A stretch of 55,297 nucleotides of DNA from Holdemanella biformis DSM 3989 (GCF_000156655.1 NZ_DS996841.1:598624-653920); one strand, 5' to 3'. Counted from the first letter of the stretch, positions 38,501 through 46,911 are shown. The notes: generated by a model not told the origin, from the letters alone. A program made the numbers and translations.

Positions 38501-38582
38501 TGAGCACAATTAAAAGACTGGTTAAAGCCGTCATTAAAATACGCATTATTTTTGAGAAACGATTCTTTTTCTTATTCTGCAT
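35508..38582 (-). CDS. GGDEF domain plus hybrid histidine kinase with receiver domain
   Basis: 1024-aa membrane sensor. From the N-terminus: helix at about 13-35, extracytoplasmic region to about 165, second helix (165-183), GGDEF domain with intact CGGDEF (residues 271-275), a long PAS-like middle region, HisKA with RMSHDIRTPINGILG carrying the phospho-His, HATPase with NLLTNAIKYN and DTGIGMS, and a receiver domain with LILMDIMMPKMNG. It could both make c-di-GMP and relay phosphate. The inhibitory RxxD site before GGDEF is absent. ATG 38582 is preferred because a TTGTGA-17-TACAAT promoter ends six bases before it; a TTG at 38636 in the same frame is the alternative. No output partner is adjacent. 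Confidence 0.87.
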   Translation of the reverse strand: MQNKKKNRFSKIMRILMTALTSLLIVLILIIILMVSRIQGTARVVNYAGLVRGKTQRIVKLEDARMPQDDMIADVKGYIKGLRFGSEELDLVSLDDKAFQAKMEELDDYFDTLKQEIDLVRQVGYENTNIIEKSEIFFNLCDVATGLAESYSQRIATRLKQFETLTVIDIVILVFMILYELLKALRYAKANRELKSKIYLDEATGLPNKNKCEEILTLEAEQNMAICVFDLNNLRIINNQQGHERGDLYIRSFAKSLRKGVDENQFVGRCGGDEFIVFFKNVTKEDVKRNLENIKKECAKCSEIPLSYAAGFAYSNDFSTLTMRELFCQADKNMYIDKNQAKIKEANHKRNLILNVIQQLKEKGFNFSDCIYCDAKADAYFTLRAGYSFFLAEDGNYSGAIEQILNELFNEDKRKDYRNVLNVDSLNKHVTKDNPIFEIPYYHQLNNTEMKGKIMAVYLDSDEYGNLHHFVLGFKMYSDTVEMDEKKQLMRYYDQLKQSILENANYIEALMNMAQSIFSVNLTQNQIDGIYDKYMQKNKKPVLPCSYETYFKQWKSNVLEDCLGSFSIVESCQNLLDRYKAGDKHVTVEYQIKMPDDRVIWVQEMILMSEETIYDIDIQKERNIVRAIILFRNTSTFHEKEDRDKEKLQLAYQKVDLESKAKTDFMNRMSHDIRTPINGILGMMQIIRKNWGDMDKLDDSLNKMEVLTKHLNELVEDILNMSKLESDHMEIVNEPFDLKCLVEELNSLIDAEISLQNITYHNHMENVVHTHLIGDALQLRRILINLLTNAIKYNKSNGTIDMFVREMSSDDSKVTFEFEIKDTGIGMSEDYIENHLFTPFSQAKQDARTRYEGTGLGMSIVKGLVDKLGGNIDVKSEVGVGTQIKVVLTYQLDTSKNEKQDTSKLDLKDKRILLVEDNEINMEVAEFYLNAVHANVDKAWNGLEAVEKVKEQPNQYSLILMDIMMPKMNGDEGAKCIRKINPSIPIVAMSAQSEYSIDQTIMNDSISKPIDEQKLDQILSKYVA

Positions 38583-38588
38583 ACAACT

Positions 38589-38617
38589 ATTGTATAAAGA
38601 AAATGAAATTATCACAA
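38589..38617 (-). promoter_or_regulatory. Kinase gene promoter, predicted leaderless
   Basis: TTGTGA (38617-38612), 17 bases, TACAAT (38594-38589), six bases, ATG (38582). No Shine-Dalgarno before the ATG. Confidence 0.65.
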
Positions 38618-38639
38618 GAAAATAATAAAAGGACAAATC

Positions 38640-38861
38640 CTAACGATTCATCCTCTTATTAATCCATACTATGATCCAAATGCCAATGCCAATACACACT
38701 AAAGCCAAGCCAATCAGCATTAAAGCATTACCATCATGCATCGCACCATCATATCCTACATATGCGTTTATTTTCCCCTTTAAAAACAAGAAAACAGTTC
38801 CTGCAATTAAAAATAAATTTGCGATAAATGTAGGCGTAAAAACACGATCCTTTTGATCCAT
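38640..38861 (-). CDS. Small membrane protein, 73 aa, unknown function
   Basis: Two hydrophobic helices (about residues 12-28 and 46-68) joined by the loop NAYVGYDGAMHDGN, and a basic end (NKRMNR). No family recognised. AAGGGG lies ten bases before the ATG. It stands upstream of the kinase gene on the same strand, 58 bases before the kinase ATG, and divergent from the zinc-ribbon gene. Confidence 0.7.
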   Translation of the reverse strand: MDQKDRVFTPTFIANLFLIAGTVFLFLKGKINAYVGYDGAMHDGNALMLIGLALVCIGIGIWIIVWINKRMNR

Positions 38862-38929
38862 AATAACATCCCCTTATTGTTACCGATGTATTATATCATT
38901 TCATTCCTTTATTAAACCTTAAATTTCTC

Positions 38930-38958
38930 TTAACTTTCTTAGCATTTGATTGTACAAT
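38930..38958 (+). promoter_or_regulatory. Promoter of the zinc-ribbon gene
   Basis: TTAACT (38930-38935), 17 bases, TACAAT (38953-38958), followed by GAAGGAAGG and the ATG at 38988. Confidence 0.65.
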
Positions 38959-38987
38959 AGATAGGAATAAAAGAAGGAAGGATTCTT

Positions 38988-39212
38988 ATGCAAAACATTG
39001 ATGATTTAGTTGAATTACACGAATGCCCTCTATGCGAAGGTGGTTCGATTCTAGAAGAAGAAGGAAACGGATTCTATGCACAATGCATGGATTGTGGCTG
39101 CTATACAGTTCACGTTGATTATAAAAACGAAGAAGATCGTTTAGAAGCGGCAAAAAGAGCTGCTGAACTATTTAATACAGGTAAAGTATTAAAATCAAAT
39201 CCTGGTGAATAA
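38988..39212 (+). CDS. Small zinc-ribbon protein, Lar-like, 74 aa
   Basis: Two CxxC pairs (HECPLCEGGS and AQCMDCGCYTV, about 18 residues apart) form a zinc ribbon, followed by an acidic/basic helix (NEEDRLEAAKRAAELFNTG). The layout (CPxCG..., later C..CG, then a WN/LFN-like helix end) resembles restriction-alleviation Lar-family and related small zinc-finger proteins, usually phage-borne, but it is not adjacent to any phage gene here. The function is uncertain; it could bind nucleic acid or protein. It is a single-gene unit with a strong RBS and terminator. Confidence 0.75.
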   Translation: MQNIDDLVELHECPLCEGGSILEEEGNGFYAQCMDCGCYTVHVDYKNEEDRLEAAKRAAELFNTGKVLKSNPGE

Positions 39213-39213
39213 G

Positions 39214-39240
39214 AAAATGAGTGGAATTCCACTCATTTTT
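39214..39240 (+). terminator. Bidirectional terminator, perfect 13-bp stem
   Basis: AAAATGAGTGGAA (39214-39226) and its complement (39227-39239) form a palindrome followed by T residues; A-runs on the other side let it serve the convergent MATE gene. Confidence 0.9.
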
Positions 39241-39241
39241 T

Positions 39242-40609
39242 CTACTCAATTGAATTTTGGTCTAACCACTTACCTCGAACCATACGAATAAAGAATAGAA
39301 TACCTCTAAATACCAATTCGAAAGTCATTGTAACCCATACACCAATAACACCATATCGTTTGGTGAAGATGATAATTGGTAAAACACGCATGCCCCACAT
39401 ACTCAAGGCATTTAAGATAAAAGGACGTTTACTATCCCCAGCCCCACGTAATGCTCCCATGACTACAATACTTATCGCAAATAATGGTTCTGAAAAAGAA
39501 ACAATTCTTAAGCATTCACTAGCTCCATCTATGACTTCTTGACTATTTGTCAAAGTTGAAGCTAAGAATGGCGCAAACACAAATAGAATAACACTCATAA
39601 ATATGACAAGGACAAATGATAATAAAGTCGTTAAATACGCAAAGCGTTTCGCCATATCTTTTCGCTCTGCACCAATACTTTGTCCAACCAATGTAGTTGC
39701 AGCACCACCAATTCCATAGGCCGGCAAATAACATAACCCTTCTGCAGATACAGCTACATAATTGATGGCTATACTCACAGCTCCCATACTTGAAACAACA
39801 CCTGTCATTACAACTTGAGCTAAAGAAAGTGTGACTCTTTCAAGCCCCGCAGGAATCGAAAGATTAACTACATTCTTTAAGATATCCTTATCAAACTTCC
39901 AAGATTCATCTCCTAAAAGACGTAACGAACTTTCCTTTTTGACTACTATATACATTAAAATAAAACCTACAACCAACTGCGCCATTCCCGTACCAAGTGC
40001 AGCTCCTGCAACTTTTAAATTCAATATATAAATAAAGAAATAGTTAAAAAGAACATCAAATACACACATTGAAATATTCATAAGACTTGGAAGCACGGCA
40101 TTTCCTGAACATCTTAACATTCCTGAATGTAACATAGCCATCATATTAAATGGTATAAAAGCTCCTACAATAGCTAAATATAAAGTGGCATCTTTACATA
40201 TTGATGGATCAGCCCCTAATAAAGTTGGCAAATAAAAACTGGCTCCTACTACAATTAAAGCCATACATAAGCCAAAAATAATATTAAAAAGTATCGACTG
40301 ACAAACAACTTGCCTAGCCAGTTTGTTTTTACCCGCCCCTAAATATTGGGCTACTTGCACTGAAAAGCCTAATACGGCTGCTGTACAAATACCACCAAAT
40401 AACCATGTAGTACTGGCAACTACACCAATAGCTGCCGTAGCCTTATAGCCTAAAGATCCAACCATCGCCGTATCAATATAACTCATGGCTGTTCCAACTA
40501 ATTGTTCTAATATGGCAGGTACAGATAATAAAATGACAATTTTTAATTGATCTTTAAATTCTATTTTTTTATTTTCGCGCATCTGCGCCGTTATTTCCAT
40601 CATATTCAT
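39242..40609 (-). CDS. MATE-family efflux transporter
   Basis: 455-aa protein of about twelve helices, with the pattern of multidrug and toxic compound extrusion pumps: LLSVPAILEQLVGTAMSYIDTAMVG in helix 1, GFSVQVAQYLGAGK, and the repeated half VNLSIPAGLERVTLSLAQVV with GQSIGAERKDMAKR. Substrates are not predictable. The start is set at ATG 40609, since a GTGACA-17-TATAAT promoter ends exactly six bases before it. The GTG at 40651 that would extend the frame lies inside the murA terminator. Downstream ATGs at 40603, 40600 and 40582 are alternatives. Confidence 0.88.
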   Translation of the reverse strand: MNMMEITAQMRENKKIEFKDQLKIVILLSVPAILEQLVGTAMSYIDTAMVGSLGYKATAAIGVVASTTWLFGGICTAAVLGFSVQVAQYLGAGKNKLARQVVCQSILFNIIFGLCMALIVVGASFYLPTLLGADPSICKDATLYLAIVGAFIPFNMMAMLHSGMLRCSGNAVLPSLMNISMCVFDVLFNYFFIYILNLKVAGAALGTGMAQLVVGFILMYIVVKKESSLRLLGDESWKFDKDILKNVVNLSIPAGLERVTLSLAQVVMTGVVSSMGAVSIAINYVAVSAEGLCYLPAYGIGGAATTLVGQSIGAERKDMAKRFAYLTTLLSFVLVIFMSVILFVFAPFLASTLTNSQEVIDGASECLRIVSFSEPLFAISIVVMGALRGAGDSKRPFILNALSMWGMRVLPIIIFTKRYGVIGVWVTMTFELVFRGILFFIRMVRGKWLDQNSIE

Positions 40610-40615
40610 AAATTG

Positions 40616-40644
40616 ATTATACATAGAAAAAAGATGTATGTCAC
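40616..40644 (-). promoter_or_regulatory. MATE gene promoter, predicted leaderless, inside the murA terminator
   Basis: GTGACA (40644-40639), 17 bases, TATAAT (40621-40616), six bases, ATG (40609). The -35 spans the terminator loop and the spacer holds its descending stem and T-run. Confidence 0.7.
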
Positions 40645-40652
40645 CATACACC
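40627..40652 (-). terminator. murA terminator
   Basis: On the minus strand GGTGTATG (40652-40645), loop GTGA, CATACATC (40640-40633), followed by six T residues; one G-U pair. It starts immediately after the murA stop codon. Confidence 0.85.
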
Positions 40653-41921
40653 TTAATCTTCTACCTCTTCACGCCACATTTTAGCACCTAAATGAGCTAA
40701 CTTTCCATCTAAGTTATCATATCCACGATCAATATGATAAATATCATGAATTTCTGTAACACCATCTGCCATCAAGGCTGCGATCACAAGTCCTGCACCA
40801 CAACGAAGATCTGTTGCGGTTACTTTCGAACCATGTAACTTTGTTTTTCCGTTGATAAATGCACTTGGTGTGTGTACATCAATATTCGCACCCATCTTAT
40901 TTAATTCCGCACAATGCTTAAATCGCTCTGTATAAATCGTTTCTGTGACAACAGACTGTCCTTCACATTGCGTTAATAATACAGTAAATGGTTGTTGCAC
41001 ATCGGTCGCAAATCCTGGGTATGGTTTAGTCAATATTTCTGTGCGTTTTAACGGCTTATCACTCTTAAATACATGAATAAAATCTGAACCCACTTCCATA
41101 TTGATTCCCACTTCTTGAAGTTTCATAACAATGGCTTCAAGATGTTGAGGAATAATATTCTCAATTCGCATATCATTAGCCATAGCTGCTGCCATAATCA
41201 CATAAGTAGCTGCTTCAATACGATCCGGAATAATTTCATGAATACATCCCTTTAAGTAATCAACACCATCAATTACTAATGTACTTGTACCCATACCATG
41301 AATTCTTGCGCCCATTTTATTCAATAAAGTCGCAATATCAATGATTTCCGGTTCACGTGCCGCATTTTCAATGACAGTTCTTCCTTTTGCGTAAACAGCT
41401 GCCATCATAATATTGATTGTAGCCCCTACACTTGAGATATCTAAGAAAATATTTGTTCCTTTTAATTCTTTCGCATCCAATATATAACATCCATTTTCAT
41501 ATTGAATATCTGCACCCAAAGCTTCAAAGCCCTTCAAGTGTAAATCAATAGGTCTAGGACCTAAATAACAGCCTCCTGGCATTTTAATTTCTGCATGTCC
41601 AAATTTTCCTAACAAAGCTCCCATAAAATAGTAGCTTGCTCTTAATTTTGAAACAGCTTTAGATACCATAGGAATATTTTCCATATGAGTAGGATCTATA
41701 TATAATGTTTCTTCATCTCGTTTTTCAACACAAACACCAAGTTCATTCAATAAAACGATTAAAGACTGTACATCTGAAATATTAGGTACACCATAAATTG
41801 TCACTGGCTCATTTCCTAAAACACATGCTGGTATTAAAGCCACAGTCGCATTTTTAGAACCACTAATACGAACTGTTCCATTTAAATGATGTCCACCTTC
41901 AATTTTAATGACTTTTTCCAT
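40653..41921 (-). CDS. murA: UDP-N-acetylglucosamine 1-carboxyvinyltransferase
   Basis: 422-aa enzyme of the first committed step of peptidoglycan synthesis. SGSKNATVALIPACVL is the N-terminal substrate loop, and PGGCYLGPRPIDLH carries the catalytic Cys (fosfomycin target, Cys115 in E. coli). DRGYDNLDGKLAHLGA closes the C-terminus. GGGGG lies upstream of the ATG. A -10 TATAAT is present about 60 bases before the start, without a convincing -35. Low-GC Gram-positives often carry two copies; whether another exists elsewhere cannot be seen. Confidence 0.96.
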   Translation of the reverse strand: MEKVIKIEGGHHLNGTVRISGSKNATVALIPACVLGNEPVTIYGVPNISDVQSLIVLLNELGVCVEKRDEETLYIDPTHMENIPMVSKAVSKLRASYYFMGALLGKFGHAEIKMPGGCYLGPRPIDLHLKGFEALGADIQYENGCYILDAKELKGTNIFLDISSVGATINIMMAAVYAKGRTVIENAAREPEIIDIATLLNKMGARIHGMGTSTLVIDGVDYLKGCIHEIIPDRIEAATYVIMAAAMANDMRIENIIPQHLEAIVMKLQEVGINMEVGSDFIHVFKSDKPLKRTEILTKPYPGFATDVQQPFTVLLTQCEGQSVVTETIYTERFKHCAELNKMGANIDVHTPSAFINGKTKLHGSKVTATDLRCGAGLVIAALMADGVTEIHDIYHIDRGYDNLDGKLAHLGAKMWREEVED

Positions 41922-42011
41922 TCATTTTCCCCCATTTCAAGGTAATGCCCATCTATTATATCCTATTCAATCCGGATAATCTAGAAAAAATTTGTAAATT
42001 CAAAAAGCCAT

Positions 42012-43865
42012 CTATTTTAAGTGTTGTTCCATCCAATTTGTGATTTCATTTAAACGACGCAAACGATGTTGTGGAAGTCCCGTACGTGATAAATCATGAT
42101 TTTCACCATGGAATAAGCACATGCGAGCCTCAATATTTTGATCTAATAATGCATTCAACATTTGTAGACCTTCACAAAGCGGACAACGATAATCCTCATC
42201 CGAGTGAATAAACAATGTTGGTGTCTTTACATTACGCGCATATTTCAATGGTGAATGCCACCATAATTTTTCTGGATTCTCATAATATGTAGCTAATTGT
42301 TGATCTTGCGCAAAATATGGCCCAATATCACTTGTCTGAGAGAATGAAATCCAGTTTGCGATACTTCTTTGACTAGCTGCACACGCAAAACGGTCTGTAT
42401 GACCAATAATCCAGTTTGTCATAAATCCACCATAACTTCCTCCAGTCACGCCGACTTTACTAGCATCAATTTGAGGATATGTTTCCAACACTTTATCTGT
42501 AAACTGCATTAATTCATCATAATCAATCGTTCCATATTTCCCACGGATATCCATAAATTCATTGCCACGTCCATCTGATCCATGAATATTACAGAAGAAC
42601 ACAAAATAGCCTTTGCTTGCCCATACTTGCATCTCATGATAGAACACTTTTCCATATACAGTTTTAGGACCACCATGAATATCTAAAATAGCCGGATATT
42701 TTTTTGTTTCATCATAATCTTTTGGCAACAATACCCATCCTGTTAGATCTTCACCAAAACTTACTTCTACTGGATCTGCCACATACGTATCTTCCATCTT
42801 ATTAAAGTCAGATAATTGAATCACTTTTCCATCTTGAACCTTATATAATTGTTGAAGACTCGCCAGATCTGCTCCAATAAAATATAATGTGTCATCTTCA
42901 AATGCGAAAGTCTGAATTGTTCCTGGCCATTCAAATACAAGTTCAATCTTTCCATTTTCTAATTTATAAAGATTATTATGATCATAAATGGTTGATACAA
43001 AATATAAAGCTTGATCTTTTACTAAAGTCGCATTTCCTGCAACTAAAGCACAATCTGTACCCACGCTGTTACCAACACATTCTTGCCAATCCACGATTAA
43101 ATTAAAGTCTTGATCAAAGAATTTTGGATTCTCATTCAAACCATATTTTTCATGTGTACTTGCGATCAAAACTAATTTATCATCCACAAAATCAAAACTT
43201 TGAATACTTCTTTCTTTAGCCTCTACAACTGTACTTACTTCACCATCATACTTATAAAGATTTTCATATAAAGATTGTTTTCTTGTCCAATTTTGACCTG
43301 TATAATACAAAGCCCCATCATGAATTTTTGCGTTGGATACATCAAAAGTGCCTTTTGTAACACAAACAAGTTCTTTTGTATCCAAATTATATGTATATAA
43401 ATGACTACGATGTTTATTTGTGACTCCCTGACCATTCATGTAGAAAGGAATCTCATCAAACACTTCATAATCACTTTCTTCTTCCACTAGTTTTTCTTTA
43501 GTCATCAAAGCCAAAGTATTCTCGTTTAAATATCCCAAAACACTCATTCCTGGTTTATCGAAGCGAGCAATTTCTTTGGCTTCTCCACCATTTAAAGATA
43601 AACGATATAAAGAAGTGGATTTTTCAATATTTTTACGATTTCCACAGAATAGAATCGAATTCTCATTTTCGATATAAAAACCAGATTCTTTTCCATAAGA
43701 AGTTAAATCATATACTTTATCGTCCTTTACGCATTTTAAAGTATAATCATAAGCATTATCTTTTTCTGCTGCTACTCCATCAACAAAGACTTTTACTCCA
43801 TCTTTCACTTTTAAATTTCCATAAAAGTGATAAGACAATAAATCATTAATTTCAATTGACTTCAT
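42012..43865 (-). CDS. S9-family serine peptidase (prolyl oligopeptidase type)
   Basis: 617 aa. The N-terminal two-thirds (to about residue 370) is a beta-propeller of short repeats. The C-terminal alpha/beta hydrolase contains the nucleophile in GVTGGSYGGFMTNW, the catalytic Asp region HSDEDYRCP and His in FHGENHD. It probably cleaves small peptides, acting as an acylaminoacyl- or dipeptidyl-peptidase in the cytoplasm (no signal peptide). ATG 43865 follows GGAGGGG by six bases. It lies downstream of fba, after a terminator. Confidence 0.92.
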   Translation of the reverse strand: MKSIEINDLLSYHFYGNLKVKDGVKVFVDGVAAEKDNAYDYTLKCVKDDKVYDLTSYGKESGFYIENENSILFCGNRKNIEKSTSLYRLSLNGGEAKEIARFDKPGMSVLGYLNENTLALMTKEKLVEEESDYEVFDEIPFYMNGQGVTNKHRSHLYTYNLDTKELVCVTKGTFDVSNAKIHDGALYYTGQNWTRKQSLYENLYKYDGEVSTVVEAKERSIQSFDFVDDKLVLIASTHEKYGLNENPKFFDQDFNLIVDWQECVGNSVGTDCALVAGNATLVKDQALYFVSTIYDHNNLYKLENGKIELVFEWPGTIQTFAFEDDTLYFIGADLASLQQLYKVQDGKVIQLSDFNKMEDTYVADPVEVSFGEDLTGWVLLPKDYDETKKYPAILDIHGGPKTVYGKVFYHEMQVWASKGYFVFFCNIHGSDGRGNEFMDIRGKYGTIDYDELMQFTDKVLETYPQIDASKVGVTGGSYGGFMTNWIIGHTDRFACAASQRSIANWISFSQTSDIGPYFAQDQQLATYYENPEKLWWHSPLKYARNVKTPTLFIHSDEDYRCPLCEGLQMLNALLDQNIEARMCLFHGENHDLSRTGLPQHRLRRLNEITNWMEQHLK

Positions 43866-43889
43866 ATATTTCCCCTCCAAATTATGCAA

Positions 43890-43912
43890 AAAGCAGGCAT
43901 AAAGCCTGCTTT
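43890..43912 (-). terminator. fba terminator
   Basis: On the minus strand AAAGCAGGC (43912-43904), loop of five, GCCTGCTTT (43898-43890), then TT. Confidence 0.88.
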
Positions 43913-43927
43913 ATTTAAAAACTTTAA

Positions 43928-44797
43928 TTATTCAGCTTTTCCAGCAGAACCAAAGAAGTTTTCCATCATTTCTTTACATAATGCTGTGATTGCATCAGCA
44001 CCTGGTTTTAATAATTTACGTGGATCGTATCCTTTTCCTTCTTGGTCTTTTCCAGCTTCGATGTATTTACGAGTTGCTTCAGCAAATACTAACTGGCATT
44101 CAGTATTTACGTTAACTTTAGAAACACCTAATGTGATAGCTTTTTGAACTTGTTCACGAGGGATTCCTGAACCACCGTGTAATACTAATGGTTTTCCGTT
44201 TGTTACGTTTTGGATTTCTTCTAAACGATCAAAGTTCAATCCAGCCCAGTTTGCAGGATATTTACCGTGGATATTTCCGATACCAGCTGCTAAGAAGTCT
44301 ACACCTAAGTCAGCGATAGTTTTACATTCTTCAGGATCAGCTAATTCACCAGCAGATATGACACCGTCTTCTTCTCCACCGATTCCACCAACTTCACATT
44401 CAATTGATAATCCTTTTGAGTGTGCTAAGGCGATCATTTCTTTTGATTTTTCTAAGTTTTCTTCGAATGCATAGTGAGAACCATCGAACATTACAGAAGT
44501 AAATCCTGCTTCGATAGCAGCTTTTGCACCTTCATATGAACCGTGGTCCAAGTGTAAAGCTACAGGAACTGTAATTCCCATTGCATCGTGGATTTCTTTT
44601 ACCATAGCAGCAACTGTTTTGAAACCACACATATATTTAGCAGCACCTTCAGATACTCCTAACATAACTGGTGATTTAGCTTCTTCAGCAGCAGCTAAGA
44701 TAGCTTTTGTCCATTCTAAGTTATTGATGTTGAAAGCACCAATCGCATAGTGCCCTTCGTGAGCTTTGTTGATCATTTCAGTAGCAGATACTAACAT
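43928..44797 (-). CDS. fba: Class II fructose-1,6-bisphosphate aldolase
   Basis: 289-aa zinc enzyme of glycolysis and gluconeogenesis. Metal-binding and catalytic residues lie in ALHLDHGSYEG, GNIHGKYPA and LVLHGGSGIP; the phosphate-binding end includes KVNVNTECQLVF. Length fits the short class IIA/B Firmicute form. AAAGGAGG precedes the ATG. Codon use appears strongly biased, as expected for an abundant protein. It is monocistronic, with its own terminator. Confidence 0.97.
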   Translation of the reverse strand: MLVSATEMINKAHEGHYAIGAFNINNLEWTKAILAAAEEAKSPVMLGVSEGAAKYMCGFKTVAAMVKEIHDAMGITVPVALHLDHGSYEGAKAAIEAGFTSVMFDGSHYAFEENLEKSKEMIALAHSKGLSIECEVGGIGGEEDGVISAGELADPEECKTIADLGVDFLAAGIGNIHGKYPANWAGLNFDRLEEIQNVTNGKPLVLHGGSGIPREQVQKAITLGVSKVNVNTECQLVFAEATRKYIEAGKDQEGKGYDPRKLLKPGADAITALCKEMMENFFGSAGKAE

Positions 44798-44875
44798 TAC
44801 TCTATTCCTCCTTTAAACATTTCTGTCATAACTATTCTACTCCATAACGCCTAATTTGAAAAGTGAAATTATTAA

Positions 44876-45778
44876 CTAACGACGTGATTTCCCCGATAAT
44901 TCGACGGGTTTCGATAAAGTACGAATTCTTTCTAGAATTCTTAGACTCGCAATCGTATTATTCGGTTTATTCGCAAGACGATATTGTTGTTCTAATTCTT
45001 CCATGGAATAATTCGATGTAAAATAAGTTTTCATTCCTTTATTCATACGCTCATCTAAAACCGGAAGTAAAATTTCATCACGCGTCCATTGCGTAATACT
45101 TTCAGCTCCAATATCATCCAAAACCAAAACATCACTATAACGCAAATGATTCATCACTCTTTGACGATATTCATTATCCGTCATAAATTGTTTTAATTCT
45201 TGAATCAATAAAGGAACTTGCACAAAAGAAACACTCTTATTACTTTTAGCATAATAATTACAGATTCCCTTCATTAAATACGATTTACCCGTTCCAGGAT
45301 TTCCATATAAATACACACCCTGATTTAATGGAATACTACTTACACTTTGCGTATACGCAAGGCCATATTCCTTTTCTTTGGCAGCACTTAAAAAGGAAGC
45401 ATCATTTAAATCAATCAAATAATCATTTAAAGACATGTGAGAAAAACGAAACTTACTTTGATGAGCCAAATGTTTATCACGATTCTGTTCATATTGACAC
45501 GAAGCATAATATTCATTTAAAAAACCTGAATCATCGATTTTTAATTTTGAAACCTTACCACGAATCTTTTGAACACAATACTTTAATCCTTTGCAGTTTC
45601 TACAAGCACTCACACTTTTTAGCCACTGCAACAAAGCACCACTGTTTTCTTCTACAAAAGATGCATCTAAATGGTTTTGGTTTAAAAATAATTGAATTAA
45701 TTCATTCTCTTTTAAACGTGCGATATTTCGTTGTCTTTCTAACATTTGTTCTTCGGAAAGTTTAATATTTAAATTCAC
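44876..45778 (-). CDS. dnaI: Primosomal helicase loader DnaI
   Basis: 300-aa AAA+ ATPase that loads the replicative helicase. The N-terminal zinc-binding domain has CRNCKGLKYC (about residues 57-66). Walker A is YGNPGTGKSYLMKG, Walker B is VLVLDDIGAES, and the C-terminal arginine-rich sensor region contains RILERIR. It follows dnaB with a one-base overlap, as in Bacillus. Confidence 0.95.
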   Translation of the reverse strand: MNLNIKLSEEQMLERQRNIARLKENELIQLFLNQNHLDASFVEENSGALLQWLKSVSACRNCKGLKYCVQKIRGKVSKLKIDDSGFLNEYYASCQYEQNRDKHLAHQSKFRFSHMSLNDYLIDLNDASFLSAAKEKEYGLAYTQSVSSIPLNQGVYLYGNPGTGKSYLMKGICNYYAKSNKSVSFVQVPLLIQELKQFMTDNEYRQRVMNHLRYSDVLVLDDIGAESITQWTRDEILLPVLDERMNKGMKTYFTSNYSMEELEQQYRLANKPNNTIASLRILERIRTLSKPVELSGKSRR

Positions 45779-46911
45779 TACAATTTACCTTCTTTCAACA
45801 TCTTCTGTAACTCCAACATTTCCTTATGTAGCTGTGCATCTGATTTTTCTTCTTTTTGCGTATAGAATTTATCATCTAACACAACCTTCTCTGCCTTTTT
45901 ATCCCTTTTATTTTCAAGAGGACTTTGATTGATGATATCCAAAGCCTTCTTTCTTGAATCCACACCCAAGCGAACCCAGCTTGCCGCTACTTTTTCTACA
46001 TAATTTCGAGAAAACTGTTGATTCGTTTGTTGTAAAGTATATTCAATCAATGTATTTACGACTTCTATAGGAAATTGGAATTCTTTACACAAACGCTCGA
46101 TCAACGCTTGATCCGATTTCACAACTGGAATTCCATTTTGTTTATTCTGCAAAAATTTAACTGGAGACATTTTATATGGATCTTTATTCACTTCCATAAC
46201 CTTACGATTACGCATAACCATATCTTTTAGTTTTTCTAAATCGAATACATGCGTAGAAGGATTCGTACTTCTTTGTACATATTTACGCATATCTTTGGCA
46301 TCAATTCCATATATTTTAGCCATTTCTGCGATACGATCCAAATTTTTGCTTGTACGTAAACGCACTGGAAAAATTCGATCCATCCCTTTAAAGAGTGTCG
46401 CAAAATCAAAATCATATTTCTGCTTTATCGTTGGCTTCACCTTTTCAAATGCGATTTCTTTTGATTCATTCCAAGAATCTAAAATAGAAACGTCCAAAGG
46501 ACTTTCTACTTTTGTATATGAAGAAGAAACTGTTTTATCTTTATAAAGCATCGCCTTCACTTTGTCAAAACACTTTGCGCCAACACTTGCCAAATACAAT
46601 CTTGAATATGTCTCATGACATAAAAACGAATCTGGCAATAATGGAGCATATAATAAAATCAACATATCCCCTTCATGAACGTATGTTTCAATCAAATGAT
46701 ATTGTTCCAAACGATTTCTTGCGATGTCAAATTGCGAAGCATTCATATTCAATAAAAGATATACATCTTCTAATTCAACCAAATTTTGAATAGAACCCAA
46801 AAACTCATATAGACAAATTGAGTTTTTCCCCATTAAAGGACCATACAATAAATTTAAAGATTGTCTTTGTTCGCTAGATAAATGTTCTATGCATCGTACT
46901 TCAATCGCCAT
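45778..46911 (-). CDS. dnaB: Replication initiation and membrane attachment protein DnaB (Firmicute type)
   Basis: 377-aa DnaB/DnaD-family protein, not the hexameric helicase. It helps DnaA and DnaI load the helicase at origins. It has N-terminal winged-helix-like segments and a C-terminal DnaD-like region (about 270-330; VVNTLIEYTLQQTNQQFSRNYVEKVAASWVRLG, which carries the family's YxxxIxxxW-like pattern as YVEKVAASW). It sits between coaE and dnaI in one operon. Start and stop overlap both neighbours by a few bases. Confidence 0.9.
   Translation of the reverse strand: MAIEVRCIEHLSSEQRQSLNLLYGPLMGKNSICLYEFLGSIQNLVELEDVYLLLNMNASQFDIARNRLEQYHLIETYVHEGDMLILLYAPLLPDSFLCHETYSRLYLASVGAKCFDKVKAMLYKDKTVSSSYTKVESPLDVSILDSWNESKEIAFEKVKPTIKQKYDFDFATLFKGMDRIFPVRLRTSKNLDRIAEMAKIYGIDAKDMRKYVQRSTNPSTHVFDLEKLKDMVMRNRKVMEVNKDPYKMSPVKFLQNKQNGIPVVKSDQALIERLCKEFQFPIEVVNTLIEYTLQQTNQQFSRNYVEKVAASWVRLGVDSRKKALDIINQSPLENKRDKKAEKVVLDDKFYTQKEEKSDAQLHKEMLELQKMLKEGKL

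Noticed and set aside
41922-42011. Full promoter for murA
   Set aside because: A good TATAAT is present, but no -35 box at 16-18 bases was convincing, so only the -10 is mentioned under murA.
45328-45765. 145-aa plus-strand frame inside dnaI
   Set aside because: It is antisense to a well-identified gene, rich in His and Leu as typical of reverse-frame translations, and without an RBS.
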